From: Rhizobium sp. C4 | Lineage (GTDB): Bacteria > Pseudomonadota > Alphaproteobacteria > Rhizobiales > Rhizobiaceae | NCBI RefSeq assembly: GCF_021026315.1 | Contig: NZ_JAJNCX010000005.1 | Span: forward strand, 62,001 to 126,000 | Length of the DNA stretch: 64,000 nucleotides | Reading direction: 5' to 3' | Part shown: positions 1-10,273 of the stretch, one piece after another | How positions within the stretch are numbered: position 1 is the stretch's first letter | Layout of the letters: each line of letters starts with the position of its first letter | Made by a program: the position numbers and the translations under genes | The notes under the pieces: generated by a model | Databases searched by the model: none | Seen by the model: the letters and a program-made list of their open reading frames with translations, nothing else | What the model was told of the DNA's origin: nothing

Positions 1-2
1 TC

Positions 3-1709
3 GGCCTCAACACCAGTGCGGCCGGCGAATACACGTTCACGATGTTCGTCGTGATCGCCGTCTCGCTGCTCGTGTCATGGATCGTTGCCGTGCTCTTCAC
101 GCCGCTGATCGGCGTGACCATCCTGCCGGAAAAATGGAAGAAGCATCACGAGGAGGGCCATGAAAGCCGCTCCATGCGCGTCTTCCGCGGCGTGCTGACC
201 AGCTGTATGCGCAATCGCTGGATCACCATCATCAGCACCTTCGCCGTCTTCGGGATGTCCGTCTACGGCATCACCTTCGTGCAGCAGCAGTTCTTCCCGT
301 CCTCGGACCGCACCGAGCTGGTGATCGACATGTCGCTGCCGAACAACTCGTCCATGGCGGAAACGACGACCCAGGTCACCAAGTTCGAGAACGACATGCT
401 GAAGGGCAATGACGGGGTTGAACACTGGTCGAGCTATATCGGCGCCGGCGCCCCGCGCTTCGTTCTGACCTTCGACGTGAAGCAGCCGTCCTCCTATTTC
501 GCGCAGATCGTGGTCATCACCAAGGACATCGCGGCGCGCGAAAAGCTGCAGAAGCAGTTCCAGGACTATCTCGACAAGACCTTCCCCGGCACCGACAGCC
601 TCGTCAAGCTGCTGGAGCTCGGGCCGCCGGTCGGTCGCCCGGTCCAGTATCGCGTCAGCGGTCCTGACGTCGATGGCGTCCGCGACTATGCGATGAAGCT
701 GAAGTCTGAACTCAGCAAGGACCCGCATCTGGCCAAGATCGTCTATGACTGGATGGAGCCGACCCGCGTCGTCAAGGTCGATGTCCTGCAGGACCGTGCG
801 CGCCAGCTCGGTGTCAGCTCGAAGGATATCGCAACGACGCTCAACGGCATTGTCGGAGGCATGACGGTCACGCAGCTGCGCGACTCGATCTACCTCATCA
901 ACGTCATGGTTCGCGCCGACAAGACCGAACGCTCGTCGATCGACGCGCTGGAAAACCTGCAGCTGCCCAATGCCACGGGCAATTCCATCCCGCTGTCGTC
1001 GATTGCCCGCTTCGAATATACCGAAGAGCAGCCGGTGATCTGGCGCCGCGACAGGCTTCCCACGATCACCGTCTCCGCCGCCATCCAGGGCGACCGCGAG
1101 GCGCTGAACGTGGTTCAGGACCTTGAACCGGCGGTGAAGAAGTTCGCCGCGACCCTGCCGCCCGGCTACGAGATCAAGACCGGCGGTGTGGTCGAGAACA
1201 GCCAGGAATCGCAGGAGCCGATCATTGCCGTCATTCCGGTGATGCTGCTGGTCATGTTCACCGTGCTGATGCTGCAGCTGCAGAGCTTCAGCCGGCTCTT
1301 CCTCGTCATTGCGGTCGCCCCGCTCGGCCTCATCGGTGTGGTCGCGGCACTGCTGCCCAGTGGCGCGCCGCTCGGCTTCGTGGCCATCCTCGGCGTCCTG
1401 GCGCTGATCGGCATCCTGATCCGCAACTCGGTCATCCTGATTGTGCAGATCGAGGATCTGCGCAAGGAGGGGATGAATGCCTGGGACGCGGTGCTCGATG
1501 CGTCGATCCATCGTCTGCGGCCGATCATGCTCACCGCGCTTGCCGCCAGCCTTGGTCTCATCCCGATTGCCGAGGAGGTGTTCTGGGGGCCGATGGCTTA
1601 TGCGATGATCGGCGGCATCGTCATCGGAACGGCGCTGACGCTTCTCTTCCTGCCGGCGCTCTATGTCGCCGCCTTCCGCATCCGCGAGCCGAAGCCCGAA
1701 CAGGCCTGA
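3..1709 (+). CDS. RND efflux transporter permease subunit, C-terminal part
   Basis: The reading frame is already open at the left edge (GLNTSAAGEYTFTMF), so the gene starts outside the window and about 568 C-terminal residues remain. The product is an inner-membrane proton-driven pump of the RND/HAE family, which works with a periplasmic adaptor and an outer-membrane channel. The visible part starts at the middle membrane segment (VIAVSLLVSWIVAVLFTP), crosses a second periplasmic porter region (about residues 90-390) and ends in a block of five to six membrane helices containing ILIRNSVILIVQIED and HRLRPIMLTALAA, both typical of RND pumps. No adaptor or outer-membrane gene follows it; the next gene is glpR. 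The substrate cannot be read from the sequence. Confidence 0.93.
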   Translation, partial: GLNTSAAGEYTFTMFVVIAVSLLVSWIVAVLFTPLIGVTILPEKWKKHHEEGHESRSMRVFRGVLTSCMRNRWITIISTFAVFGMSVYGITFVQQQFFPSSDRTELVIDMSLPNNSSMAETTTQVTKFENDMLKGNDGVEHWSSYIGAGAPRFVLTFDVKQPSSYFAQIVVITKDIAAREKLQKQFQDYLDKTFPGTDSLVKLLELGPPVGRPVQYRVSGPDVDGVRDYAMKLKSELSKDPHLAKIVYDWMEPTRVVKVDVLQDRARQLGVSSKDIATTLNGIVGGMTVTQLRDSIYLINVMVRADKTERSSIDALENLQLPNATGNSIPLSSIARFEYTEEQPVIWRRDRLPTITVSAAIQGDREALNVVQDLEPAVKKFAATLPPGYEIKTGGVVENSQESQEPIIAVIPVMLLVMFTVLMLQLQSFSRLFLVIAVAPLGLIGVVAALLPSGAPLGFVAILGVLALIGILIRNSVILIVQIEDLRKEGMNAWDAVLDASIHRLRPIMLTALAASLGLIPIAEEVFWGPMAYAMIGGIVIGTALTLLFLPALYVAAFRIREPKPEQA

Positions 1710-1732
1710 TCCCTCGCCGCGAAACAGACAAG

Positions 1733-1766
1733 GGCCGCGACGTTCCTTCGAGCGTCGCGGCCTCTT
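1733..1766 (+). terminator. Terminator-like hairpin after the RND gene
   Basis: The arms GGCCGCGACG (1733-1742) and CGTCGCGGCC (1753-1762) pair perfectly over 10 bp with a 10-nt loop and are followed by TCTT. The T tract is weak, but the position between the RND stop and glpR fits a rho-independent terminator. Confidence 0.6.
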
Positions 1767-1843
1767 CGTGCAAAATTCAAGATGCTTTGAATTGCGTTCG
1801 AAAATCTGTAATCTGAAGCAAAACGAAAGGGGAGGGCGTGGGC

Positions 1844-2626
1844 ATGATATTTTCGGCACGACAGGATGAGATCGTGGCCCTCGCCAAGTCGAAGGGGCGG
1901 ATCTATGTCGAGGAACTCGCCGCTCTCTTCTCCGTCACGCCGCAGACGATCCGCAAGGATCTGAACGACCTTTGCGACGCAAGGGTGCTGACCCGCATCC
2001 ATGGCGGTGCGCTCTTCCCGAGCGGCACCGAAAACCTGAAGTACGAATCACGCCGTGCGATGGCAGCGGCCGAGAAGCAGGATATCGGGCGCGCGGCGGC
2101 AGCCCTCATCCCCGACAACGCCTCGCTGTTCATCAATATCGGCACGACGACGGAGGCCGTTGGCGAGGCGCTGAGCGATCATCACGAGCTGATGGTGATC
2201 ACCAACAACATCAATGTTGCCAATCGTTTGCGGGTCTATCCTGCGATCGAGGTGGTGATTGCGGGCGGCGTCGTGCGCGGCTCGGATGGCGGGATCGTCG
2301 GCGAGGCGGCGGTCGACTTCATCCGCCAGTTCAAGGTCGATTTCGCCGTCATCGGCGTTTCGGCCATCGACGAGGACGGCGCGCTGCTCGACTTCGACTA
2401 TCGTGAAGTGAAGGTCGCGCAGGCGATCATCGCCAATGCGCGGCATGTGATCCTCGTCACCGATTCGGCCAAGTTCGAACGGACCGCACCCGTGCGCATC
2501 GGCCATATCTCGCAGATCAACACGTTCATCACCGATCACTGTCCGATTGCCCGCATCCGCGATATCTGCGCGGAGAACGATGTCCGGCTGATCGAAACGC
2601 GGGCTGTGGACAGCGAACGTCACTGA
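1844..2626 (+). CDS. glpR: DeoR-family repressor of glycerol genes (GlpR)
   Basis: DeoR-family repressor of about 260 residues. The N-terminal winged helix-turn-helix includes VEELAALFSVTPQTIRKDLNDL. The C-terminal DeoRC sugar-phosphate sensor fold shows NIGTTTEAV, VITNNINVANRL and the VTDSAKF motif. In this family the effector is usually a phosphorylated sugar or polyol, and for GlpR it is glycerol-3-phosphate. I chose ATG 1844 because the AGGGGAGGG ribosome site (1828-1836) is 7 nt upstream; an in-frame GTG at 1838 lies too close to it. The gene is immediately upstream of glpD and the glpSTPQUV importer, which supports the GlpR assignment. An inverted copy of the putative operator core, AAACGAAA at 1821-1828, overlaps its own ribosome site and suggests autoregulation. 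Confidence 0.9.
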   Translation: MIFSARQDEIVALAKSKGRIYVEELAALFSVTPQTIRKDLNDLCDARVLTRIHGGALFPSGTENLKYESRRAMAAAEKQDIGRAAAALIPDNASLFINIGTTTEAVGEALSDHHELMVITNNINVANRLRVYPAIEVVIAGGVVRGSDGGIVGEAAVDFIRQFKVDFAVIGVSAIDEDGALLDFDYREVKVAQAIIANARHVILVTDSAKFERTAPVRIGHISQINTFITDHCPIARIRDICAENDVRLIETRAVDSERH

Positions 2627-2629
2627 AGT

Positions 2630-2668
2630 TTCGTTTGACATTCGTTTCAATTTCGTTTCCTATATAAT
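2630..2668 (+). promoter_or_regulatory. Putative GlpR operator: three TTCGTTT repeats at 11-bp spacing, with promoter
   Basis: TTCGTTT occurs at 2630-2636, 2641-2647 and 2652-2658, each exactly 11 bp from the next, so all lie on one DNA face. A TTGACA (2635-2640) overlaps the first repeat, and CTATAT/TATAAT (2660-2668) follows the third. The spacing of 20-22 bp is longer than the ideal 17. TTCG-containing repeats are typical of DeoR-family operators. The site sits just before glpD and directly after glpR. Confidence 0.65.
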
Positions 2669-2717
2669 GGATTTCGCCAATGCAATAAATTGTTGCGCTG
2701 CGAAAGACGAGGTTGAG

Positions 2718-4247
2718 ATGGCAGGCGGTCAGGTTCACGACATCTTCGTTATCGGCGGCGGCATTAACGGCTGCGGCATTGCACGCGATGCTGTCGGCCG
2801 TGGCTATTCCGTCGTGCTGGCAGAAAAGGGCGACTTCGCCTCCGGCACGTCGTCCGGTTCGACTAAGCTCATCCACGGCGGCCTGCGCTATCTCGAATAT
2901 TACGAATTCCGCCTGGTGCGCGAAGCACTGATGGAGCGCGAAATTCTCTGGGCGATGGCGCCGCATGTCATCTGGCCGATGCGCTTCGTCCTGCCGTTCC
3001 AGAAGGGCGGCATCCGCCCCGCCTGGCTCATTCGCCTCGGCCTCTTCATCTACGACCATCTCGGCGGCCGCAAGCTGCTGCCGTCGACGAAGACGCTGGA
3101 CCTGCGCCGCGACCCCGCGGGCAAGCCGTTGAAGCCGCTGTTTGCCAAGGCCTTCGAATATTCCGATGGCTGGGTGGACGATGCGCGCATGGTGGTGCTG
3201 AACGCCCGCGACGCCGCCAATCGCGGCGCTGTGATCCAGAACCGCACGGAAGTCGTCAGCGCCCGCCGGGAGGCCGGTCACTGGGTGATCGAGACGCGCA
3301 ATGTCGACAGCGACGAGCGCCAGACCTGGCAGGCCCGCATGCTGGTCAATGCTGCCGGTCCCTGGGTCGACAAGGTGCTTGCCGGCGTCGTCGGCCGCAA
3401 CGACGCGAAGAATGTGCGCCTCGTGCAGGGCAGCCATATCGTCGTGCGCAAGAAGTTCTCCGATCCGCGCGCCTATTTCTTCCAGAACCCTGACAATCGC
3501 ATCATCTTCGCAATCCCTTACGAGCAGGACTTCACCCTGATCGGCACGACGGATCGCGACTTCAAGGGCGATCCGCGCGAGGCGGCGATCAGCGAGGAAG
3601 AGACCGATTATCTCTGCAATGCGGCGAGCGAATATTTCGCCGAGCCGGTGCGCCGCGAAGACATCGTCTGGACCTATTCGGGCGTGCGTCCGCTCTTTGA
3701 CGACGGTGCCTCGAAGGCACAGGAAGCGACGCGCGACTATGTGCTGAAGGTCGAAGGCACCGATGGCGCCGCGCCGCTGCTCAACGTCTTCGGCGGCAAG
3801 CTGACCACCTATCGGCGGCTCGCCGAACATGCGCTTGAAAAGATCGGCGAGGCCATCGGTTCCAGGGGCAAGCCCTGGACGGCCGGCTCGTCACTGCCGG
3901 GCGGCAATTTCGCGGCCCAGAGCGCGAGCGCCGAGGCCGATGCGCTTCAGAAGCGCTATGCATTTCTTTCCCGCGGTCATGCCGAGCGCCTTGTGCGCTG
4001 CTACGGCACGCGCGCCGCGGACATTCTTGGCAAGGCCGGCAGCATTGCCGATCTCGGGCAGCACTTCGGAGGAACGCTTTACGAAGCGGAAGTGCAGTTC
4101 CTGGTCGACAATGAATGGGCACATACGGCGCAGGACATCCTGTGGCGGCGCACCAAGCAGGGCTTGCATCTGGGGACCGGGGAGGTCGCCGCACTTGAAC
4201 ACTATCTGGAGGGAATTGCGGGCAGCCGCGTCAAGGCTGCCAGCTGA
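2718..4247 (+). CDS. glpD: Aerobic glycerol-3-phosphate dehydrogenase
   Basis: GlpD (509 aa) oxidises sn-glycerol-3-phosphate to dihydroxyacetone phosphate on the inner face of the membrane and passes electrons to quinone through FAD. The N-terminal dinucleotide motif FVIGGGINGCGIARDA (from about residue 10) is followed by ASGTSSGSTKLIHGGLRYLE, a GlpD signature. The later elements AIPYEQDFTLIGTTDRDF and GGKLTTYRRLAEHA are also family hallmarks. An in-frame ATG at 2667 exists, but it lies inside the promoter region and its leader looks nothing like the family; ATG 2718 has GACGAGG 5 nt upstream and puts the FAD fold at the N-terminus. It is the first gene after the TTCGTTT operator and is followed by glpS after 27 nt. 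Confidence 0.96.
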   Translation: MAGGQVHDIFVIGGGINGCGIARDAVGRGYSVVLAEKGDFASGTSSGSTKLIHGGLRYLEYYEFRLVREALMEREILWAMAPHVIWPMRFVLPFQKGGIRPAWLIRLGLFIYDHLGGRKLLPSTKTLDLRRDPAGKPLKPLFAKAFEYSDGWVDDARMVVLNARDAANRGAVIQNRTEVVSARREAGHWVIETRNVDSDERQTWQARMLVNAAGPWVDKVLAGVVGRNDAKNVRLVQGSHIVVRKKFSDPRAYFFQNPDNRIIFAIPYEQDFTLIGTTDRDFKGDPREAAISEEETDYLCNAASEYFAEPVRREDIVWTYSGVRPLFDDGASKAQEATRDYVLKVEGTDGAAPLLNVFGGKLTTYRRLAEHALEKIGEAIGSRGKPWTAGSSLPGGNFAAQSASAEADALQKRYAFLSRGHAERLVRCYGTRAADILGKAGSIADLGQHFGGTLYEAEVQFLVDNEWAHTAQDILWRRTKQGLHLGTGEVAALEHYLEGIAGSRVKAAS

Positions 4248-4274
4248 TCTCGCCCAGGGAGGGGACCGAGGTAC

Positions 4275-5357
4275 ATGCTGGAATTACGCAATGTTACGAA
4301 GCGCGTCGGGAAGGATATCCATATCCACCCGACAAGCCTGACGCTTCAGCGGGGGACGCTGAACGTGCTTCTTGGCCCGACACTTTCGGGCAAGACATCG
4401 CTGATGCGACTGATGGCCGGGCTGGATAAGCCGACCGATGGTACGATCCTGTTCGACGGAGCCGATGTCACGGGTGCTCCCGTGCAGAAGCGCAATGTCG
4501 CCATGGTCTACCAGCAGTTCATCAACTATCCGCTGCTCACGGTCTATGAGAACATTGCCTCGCCGATGCGCATTTCCGGCGCGGATGCGGCGACAATCGA
4601 TCGCGAGGTCCGCAAGGCTGCGGAGATTCTCAAGCTGACGCCCTATCTCGACCGCACGCCGCTCAGCCTTTCGGGCGGCCAGCAGCAGCGCACGGCGCTG
4701 GCACGCGCCATCGTCAAGAAGGCAAGCCTCGTGCTGCTCGACGAGCCGCTGGCCAATCTCGACTACAAGCTGCGCGAGGAACTGCGCGACGAACTGCCGA
4801 AGATCTTCGCCGAGTCCGGTGCGATCTTCGTCTATGCGACGACCGAACCGTCCGAAGCGCTGCTACTTGGCGGCAACACGGCGACGCTGAGCGAAGGCCG
4901 CATCACCCAGTTCGGCAGGACAATCGACGTCTACCGCCGCCCGGCCGACCTGTTGACCGCCCGCACCTTCGCCGATCCGCCGCTCAATGTCGCCGGGGTC
5001 TTCCGCCGCGGTGGTCTGTTCCTGGTGGGTGACAAGGTTCTGGTCGACGTTCCGGCGCATCTTGCTGCCATTCCCGACGGTGCTGTCACGATCGGCTTCC
5101 AGCCGCATCATCTGTTTCCGACCCCGACGGCACATGCCACGCAGCCGATTTCGGTGCGCACGGCGATTTCTGAAATCGCGGGCTCCGAGAGCTTCATTCA
5201 CATCGATTTCGGCAGCGAACGCTGGGTCATGCTGGCCCGCGGCGTGCATGAATTCGAGCTCGGTCTCGACATGCAGGTCTATCTCGATACGCGCCATCTG
5301 ATGGCGTTCGATGCAACGGGCCGGGCGATCGGCGCGCCGGCTTTGGCGGCAGGGTGA
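4275..5357 (+). CDS. glpS: Glycerol ABC importer ATP-binding subunit 1 (GlpS)
   Basis: One of two different ATPase subunits of a rhizobial glycerol ABC importer. Visible motifs: Walker A GPTLSGKT (residues 34-41), signature LSGGQ (132-136) and Walker B VLLDEP (153-158). The H-loop is abnormal: where ABC ATPases have VTHD, this protein has ATTE, so Thr190 replaces the switch histidine. The C-terminal third (about 240-360) is a TOBE-like regulatory domain. It forms an operon with glpT, 12 nt downstream. The paired defect in GlpT is described there. Assignment rests on the conserved glpD-glpS-glpT-glpP-glpQ-glpU-glpV order known from Rhizobium leguminosarum. Confidence 0.9.
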   Translation: MLELRNVTKRVGKDIHIHPTSLTLQRGTLNVLLGPTLSGKTSLMRLMAGLDKPTDGTILFDGADVTGAPVQKRNVAMVYQQFINYPLLTVYENIASPMRISGADAATIDREVRKAAEILKLTPYLDRTPLSLSGGQQQRTALARAIVKKASLVLLDEPLANLDYKLREELRDELPKIFAESGAIFVYATTEPSEALLLGGNTATLSEGRITQFGRTIDVYRRPADLLTARTFADPPLNVAGVFRRGGLFLVGDKVLVDVPAHLAAIPDGAVTIGFQPHHLFPTPTAHATQPISVRTAISEIAGSESFIHIDFGSERWVMLARGVHEFELGLDMQVYLDTRHLMAFDATGRAIGAPALAAG

Positions 5358-5369
5358 GGGAGAGACGAC

Positions 5370-6440
5370 ATGGCACGCATCACGCTCGACCACATCCGCC
5401 ACGCCTACAGCCCCGAAGCTGAAGCCCGCGGCGACTTTGCACTGAAGGAAGTGCATCACGAATGGGAGGATGGCGGCGCCTATGCGCTGCTCGGGCCTTC
5501 CGGCTGCGGCAAGACCACGCTGCTCAACATCATCTCGGGCCTCATCCGCCCCTCGGGTGGCCGCATCGCCTTCAACGGCGTCGATGTCACCGACCTTCCG
5601 ACCGAGGCGCGCAACATCGCACAGGTCTTCCAGTTCCCGGTCGTCTACGACACGATGACGGTCTACGACAATCTGGCCTTCCCCTTACGCAACCGGAACG
5701 TTCCGGAAGCACAGGTCGACAAGCGGGTGCGCGAAATCCTCGCCATGACCGATCTCGAGAGCATGGCGAAACAGCGGGCGCGGGGCCTGACGGCCGACCA
5801 GAAGCAGAAGATCTCGCTGGCGCGCGGCCTCGTCCGCGCCGACGTCAACGCCATCCTTTTCGACGAACCGCTGACGGTGATCGACCCGCATCTGAAATGG
5901 ATGCTGCGCTCGCAGCTGAAGCAGCTGCACCGCAGCTCCGGCTTCACCATGGTCTATGTGACGCATGACCAGACGGAAGCGCTGACCTTCGCCGACAGGG
6001 TCGTCGTCATGTATGAAGGCGAGATCGTGCAGATCGGCACGCCGACGGAACTCTTCGAGACGCCCAGCCACACCTTCGTCGGCTATTTCATCGGCTCGCC
6101 GGGCATGAATGTCATGCCGGCGCAGCTTCAGGGCCGCACGGCCGTGATCGGCGGGCAGGAGATTGCACTCGCCGGAACGCCGAAGGTCGGCGCAGAAGGC
6201 CGCATCGAGCTCGGCATCCGCCCGGAATTCGTCCGGCTGGAACGCGGCGGCATGCCGATCACCATCGACAAGGTGGAGGACATCGGCCGCCAGAAGATCG
6301 TCAGGGCACGGTTTGCGGGGCATCCGCTCTCGGTCGTTCTGGACGAGGACCAGGAAATCCCGACGGACGCGGGCGCGCGCTTCGAGCCGTCGGCCATCGG
6401 CATCTATGCCAATTCCTGGCGCGTAGGGATGGAGGCCTGA
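5370..6440 (+). CDS. glpT: Glycerol ABC importer ATP-binding subunit 2 (GlpT)
   Basis: Second ATPase subunit (356 aa) of the glycerol importer; it should not be confused with the E. coli GlpT antiporter. Walker A GPSGCGKT (42-49), Walker B ILFDEP (162-167) and the H-loop VYVTHDQTEAL with His199 are intact. The signature is degenerate: LTADQKQK (140-147) replaces LSGGQ. Together with GlpS this predicts one canonical and one degenerate composite ATP site. A TOBE-like domain fills the C-terminus. It starts 12 nt after glpS and is followed by glpP after 2 nt, so the subunits are translated as a block. Confidence 0.91.
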   Translation: MARITLDHIRHAYSPEAEARGDFALKEVHHEWEDGGAYALLGPSGCGKTTLLNIISGLIRPSGGRIAFNGVDVTDLPTEARNIAQVFQFPVVYDTMTVYDNLAFPLRNRNVPEAQVDKRVREILAMTDLESMAKQRARGLTADQKQKISLARGLVRADVNAILFDEPLTVIDPHLKWMLRSQLKQLHRSSGFTMVYVTHDQTEALTFADRVVVMYEGEIVQIGTPTELFETPSHTFVGYFIGSPGMNVMPAQLQGRTAVIGGQEIALAGTPKVGAEGRIELGIRPEFVRLERGGMPITIDKVEDIGRQKIVRARFAGHPLSVVLDEDQEIPTDAGARFEPSAIGIYANSWRVGMEA

Positions 6441-6442
6441 TC

Positions 6443-7309
6443 ATGGAAAAGACCTGGAACAACAAGGCCTGGTTCATGGTGCTGCCGGTTCTGGTGCTGG
6501 TCGCCTTCTCGGCCGTGATCCCGCTGATGACGGTGGTCAACTATTCGGTTCAGGACACGTTCGGCAACAACGAGTTCTTCTGGAACGGCACGCAATGGTT
6601 CTCGGAGCTCCTGCGCTCGCAGCGCTTCTGGGACTCGCTCAGCCGCAACCTCATCTTCTCCGGCGTCATCCTGGCCCTGGAGATCCCGCTTGGTATCCTG
6701 ATTGCGCTGAACATGCCGAAGAAGGGTGTCTGGGTGTCGGTCTGCCTCGTGCTGATGGCGCTGCCGCTTCTCATTCCGTGGAACGTGGTCGGCACGATCT
6801 GGCAGATCTTCGGGCGCACCGACATCGGCCTCTTCGGTTATGTCGCCAATTCGCTCGGCTTCGACTACAACTATGTGCAGGACCCGGTCGATGCCTGGTT
6901 CACGGTCATCATCATGGATGTCTGGCACTGGACGAGCCTGGTCGTGCTGCTCTGCTATGCGAGCCTCGTGTCGATCCCCGACGCCTATTATCAGGCGGCC
7001 AAGATCGACGGTGCCTCAAGGCTGGCGGTCTTCCGCTACATCCAGCTGCCGAAGATGCGGCGCGTGCTGACGATCGCGATCCTGCTCCGCTTCATGGACA
7101 GTTTCATGATCTATACCGAGCCCTTCGTCGTTACCGGCGGCGGTCCCGGCAACTCGACGACGTTCCTCTCCATCGATCTGGTGAAGATGGCGCTCGGCCA
7201 GTTCGACCTTGGTCCGGCGGCGGCGATGTCGATCGTCTACTTCCTGATCATCCTGCTGTTGTCATGGATCTTCTACACCGTGATGACCGCAAGCGACGCA
7301 CAGAACTGA
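6443..7309 (+). CDS. glpP: Glycerol ABC importer permease (GlpP)
   Basis: Inner-membrane permease of the MalF/UgpA class (288 aa) with about six helices. The first is FMVLPVLVLVAFSAVIPLMTVV at residues 10-30. The cytoplasmic EAA coupling loop reads YYQAAKIDGASRLAVFRYIQLP. It starts 2 nt after glpT. It pairs with GlpQ to form the transmembrane channel for glycerol delivered by GlpV. Confidence 0.92.
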   Translation: MEKTWNNKAWFMVLPVLVLVAFSAVIPLMTVVNYSVQDTFGNNEFFWNGTQWFSELLRSQRFWDSLSRNLIFSGVILALEIPLGILIALNMPKKGVWVSVCLVLMALPLLIPWNVVGTIWQIFGRTDIGLFGYVANSLGFDYNYVQDPVDAWFTVIIMDVWHWTSLVVLLCYASLVSIPDAYYQAAKIDGASRLAVFRYIQLPKMRRVLTIAILLRFMDSFMIYTEPFVVTGGGPGNSTTFLSIDLVKMALGQFDLGPAAAMSIVYFLIILLLSWIFYTVMTASDAQN

Positions 7310-7323
7310 GGGGGAGGGCCAAG

Positions 7324-8148
7324 ATGAGCACGTCCAACACATCCACCGCCGCACGTCTCTCCTTCCTCGTGCCGACGCTCTACATCGTCTTCCTGCTTCT
7401 GCCGATCTACTGGCTGGTCAACATGAGCTTCAAGACGAATGAGGAGATCATCTCGACGATGACGATCTATCCTCATGCGCCGACGCTGGCGAACTACAAG
7501 ACGATCTTCACCGATAGCGCCTGGTATTCGGGATATATCAACTCGATCATCTATGTGGTTCAGAACACGATCATTTCAGTTGCCGTCGCACTGCCTGCGG
7601 CCTACGCCTTCTCGCGTTACCGGTTCCTCGGCGACAAGCACCTGTTCTTCTGGCTGCTCACCAACCGCATGGCGCCGCCGGCCGTCTTTGCACTGCCCTT
7701 CTTCCAGCTCTACTCGGCCTTTGGCCTCATCGATACGCATATTGCCGTGGCGCTGGCGCACTGCCTCTTCAACGTGCCGCTGGCGGTCTGGATCCTCGAA
7801 GGCTTCATGTCGGGCGTGCCGAAGGAGATCGACGAGACGGCCTATATCGACGGCTATTCGTTCCCGCGCTTCTTCTTCAAGATCTTCATGCCGCTCATTG
7901 CCTCGGGCGTCGGGGTGGCCGCGTTCTTCTGCTTCATGTTCTCGTGGGTGGAGCTGCTGATTGCCCGCACGCTGACGACGACGGATGCCAAGCCGATTGC
8001 GGCGACCATGACCCGGACGGTGTCTGCGGCGGGGATGGACTGGGGGCTGCTGGCGGCTGCCGGCGTGCTCACCCTCGTTCCGGGTGCGCTCGTCATCTAT
8101 TTCGTCCGCAACTACATCGCCAAGGGCTTTGCACTGGGGAGGGTGTAA
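7324..8148 (+). CDS. glpQ: Glycerol ABC importer permease (GlpQ)
   Basis: Second permease (274 aa) of the MalG/UgpE class, six predicted helices, starting with LVPTLYIVFLLLPIYWLVNM. The EAA loop is EIDETAYIDGYSFPRFFFKIFMP. The open frame extends far upstream, inside glpP, but ATG 7324 with GAGGGGGAGGG just before it is the family start. The gene is followed by glpU after 3 nt. Confidence 0.92.
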   Translation: MSTSNTSTAARLSFLVPTLYIVFLLLPIYWLVNMSFKTNEEIISTMTIYPHAPTLANYKTIFTDSAWYSGYINSIIYVVQNTIISVAVALPAAYAFSRYRFLGDKHLFFWLLTNRMAPPAVFALPFFQLYSAFGLIDTHIAVALAHCLFNVPLAVWILEGFMSGVPKEIDETAYIDGYSFPRFFFKIFMPLIASGVGVAAFFCFMFSWVELLIARTLTTTDAKPIAATMTRTVSAAGMDWGLLAAAGVLTLVPGALVIYFVRNYIAKGFALGRV

Positions 8149-8151
8149 GCG

Positions 8152-8439
8152 ATGCATCTCGACTTTACCTGGATGGCCTGGACATGGCCGACCGCCGGTT
8201 TCTTTCTCGGCATCCTGTTCCTTCTCGTCTGCATGGGCGTCTGGGAATATGTCTCGCCGGGCGGCAATCCGCGCGTCGGCATCCTGCGCTTCGAGACGAC
8301 GCGGGGCGACCGTCTCTTCATTTCGCTGCTCGGTGCAGCCTTCATCCATATCGCATGGCTTGGTCTGATGGACGCAAGCCTGTGGTGGGCGCTACTCCTC
8401 TCGTTAGGTTACGCGATCTGCGTCTTCCTGTTCGTGTGA
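8152..8439 (+). CDS. glpU: Small membrane protein of the glycerol importer (GlpU, DUF2160)
   Basis: A 95-residue protein with two to three hydrophobic helices (TAGFFLGILFLLVCMGVW, FISLLGAAFIHIAWLGLM and LLLSLGYAICVFLFV). It matches the DUF2160 family, which occurs between the permease and binding-protein genes of rhizobial glp operons. A biochemical role is not established; co-transcription suggests an accessory part of the importer. It starts 3 nt after glpQ. Confidence 0.85.
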   Translation: MHLDFTWMAWTWPTAGFFLGILFLLVCMGVWEYVSPGGNPRVGILRFETTRGDRLFISLLGAAFIHIAWLGLMDASLWWALLLSLGYAICVFLFV

Positions 8440-8548
8440 GGTCATGCGCTGCGGCGTGAACACGCCGAATACCAGGAAATGTGCCGGCGGCCAGGAGGGG
8501 CCGTCGTCGCGAGACATCAAGCAATCGCTGACCTATGGGAGGGTAATT

Positions 8549-10273
<1,725 letters not shown>

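Noticed and set aside
75-1859. 594-residue minus-strand reading frame opposite the RND gene
   Set aside because: Its translation is Asp/Arg/His-rich antisense composition with no domain; the plus-strand RND protein is unmistakable.
2635-2668. Ideal sigma-70 promoter TTGACA/TATAAT before glpD
   Set aside because: The two hexamers are 22 bp apart, too far for a standard promoter; kept only as a tentative part of the operator region.
6595-7323. N-terminal extension of the glpQ frame
   Set aside because: It runs out of frame through glpP; the ribosome site and family alignment put the start at 7324.
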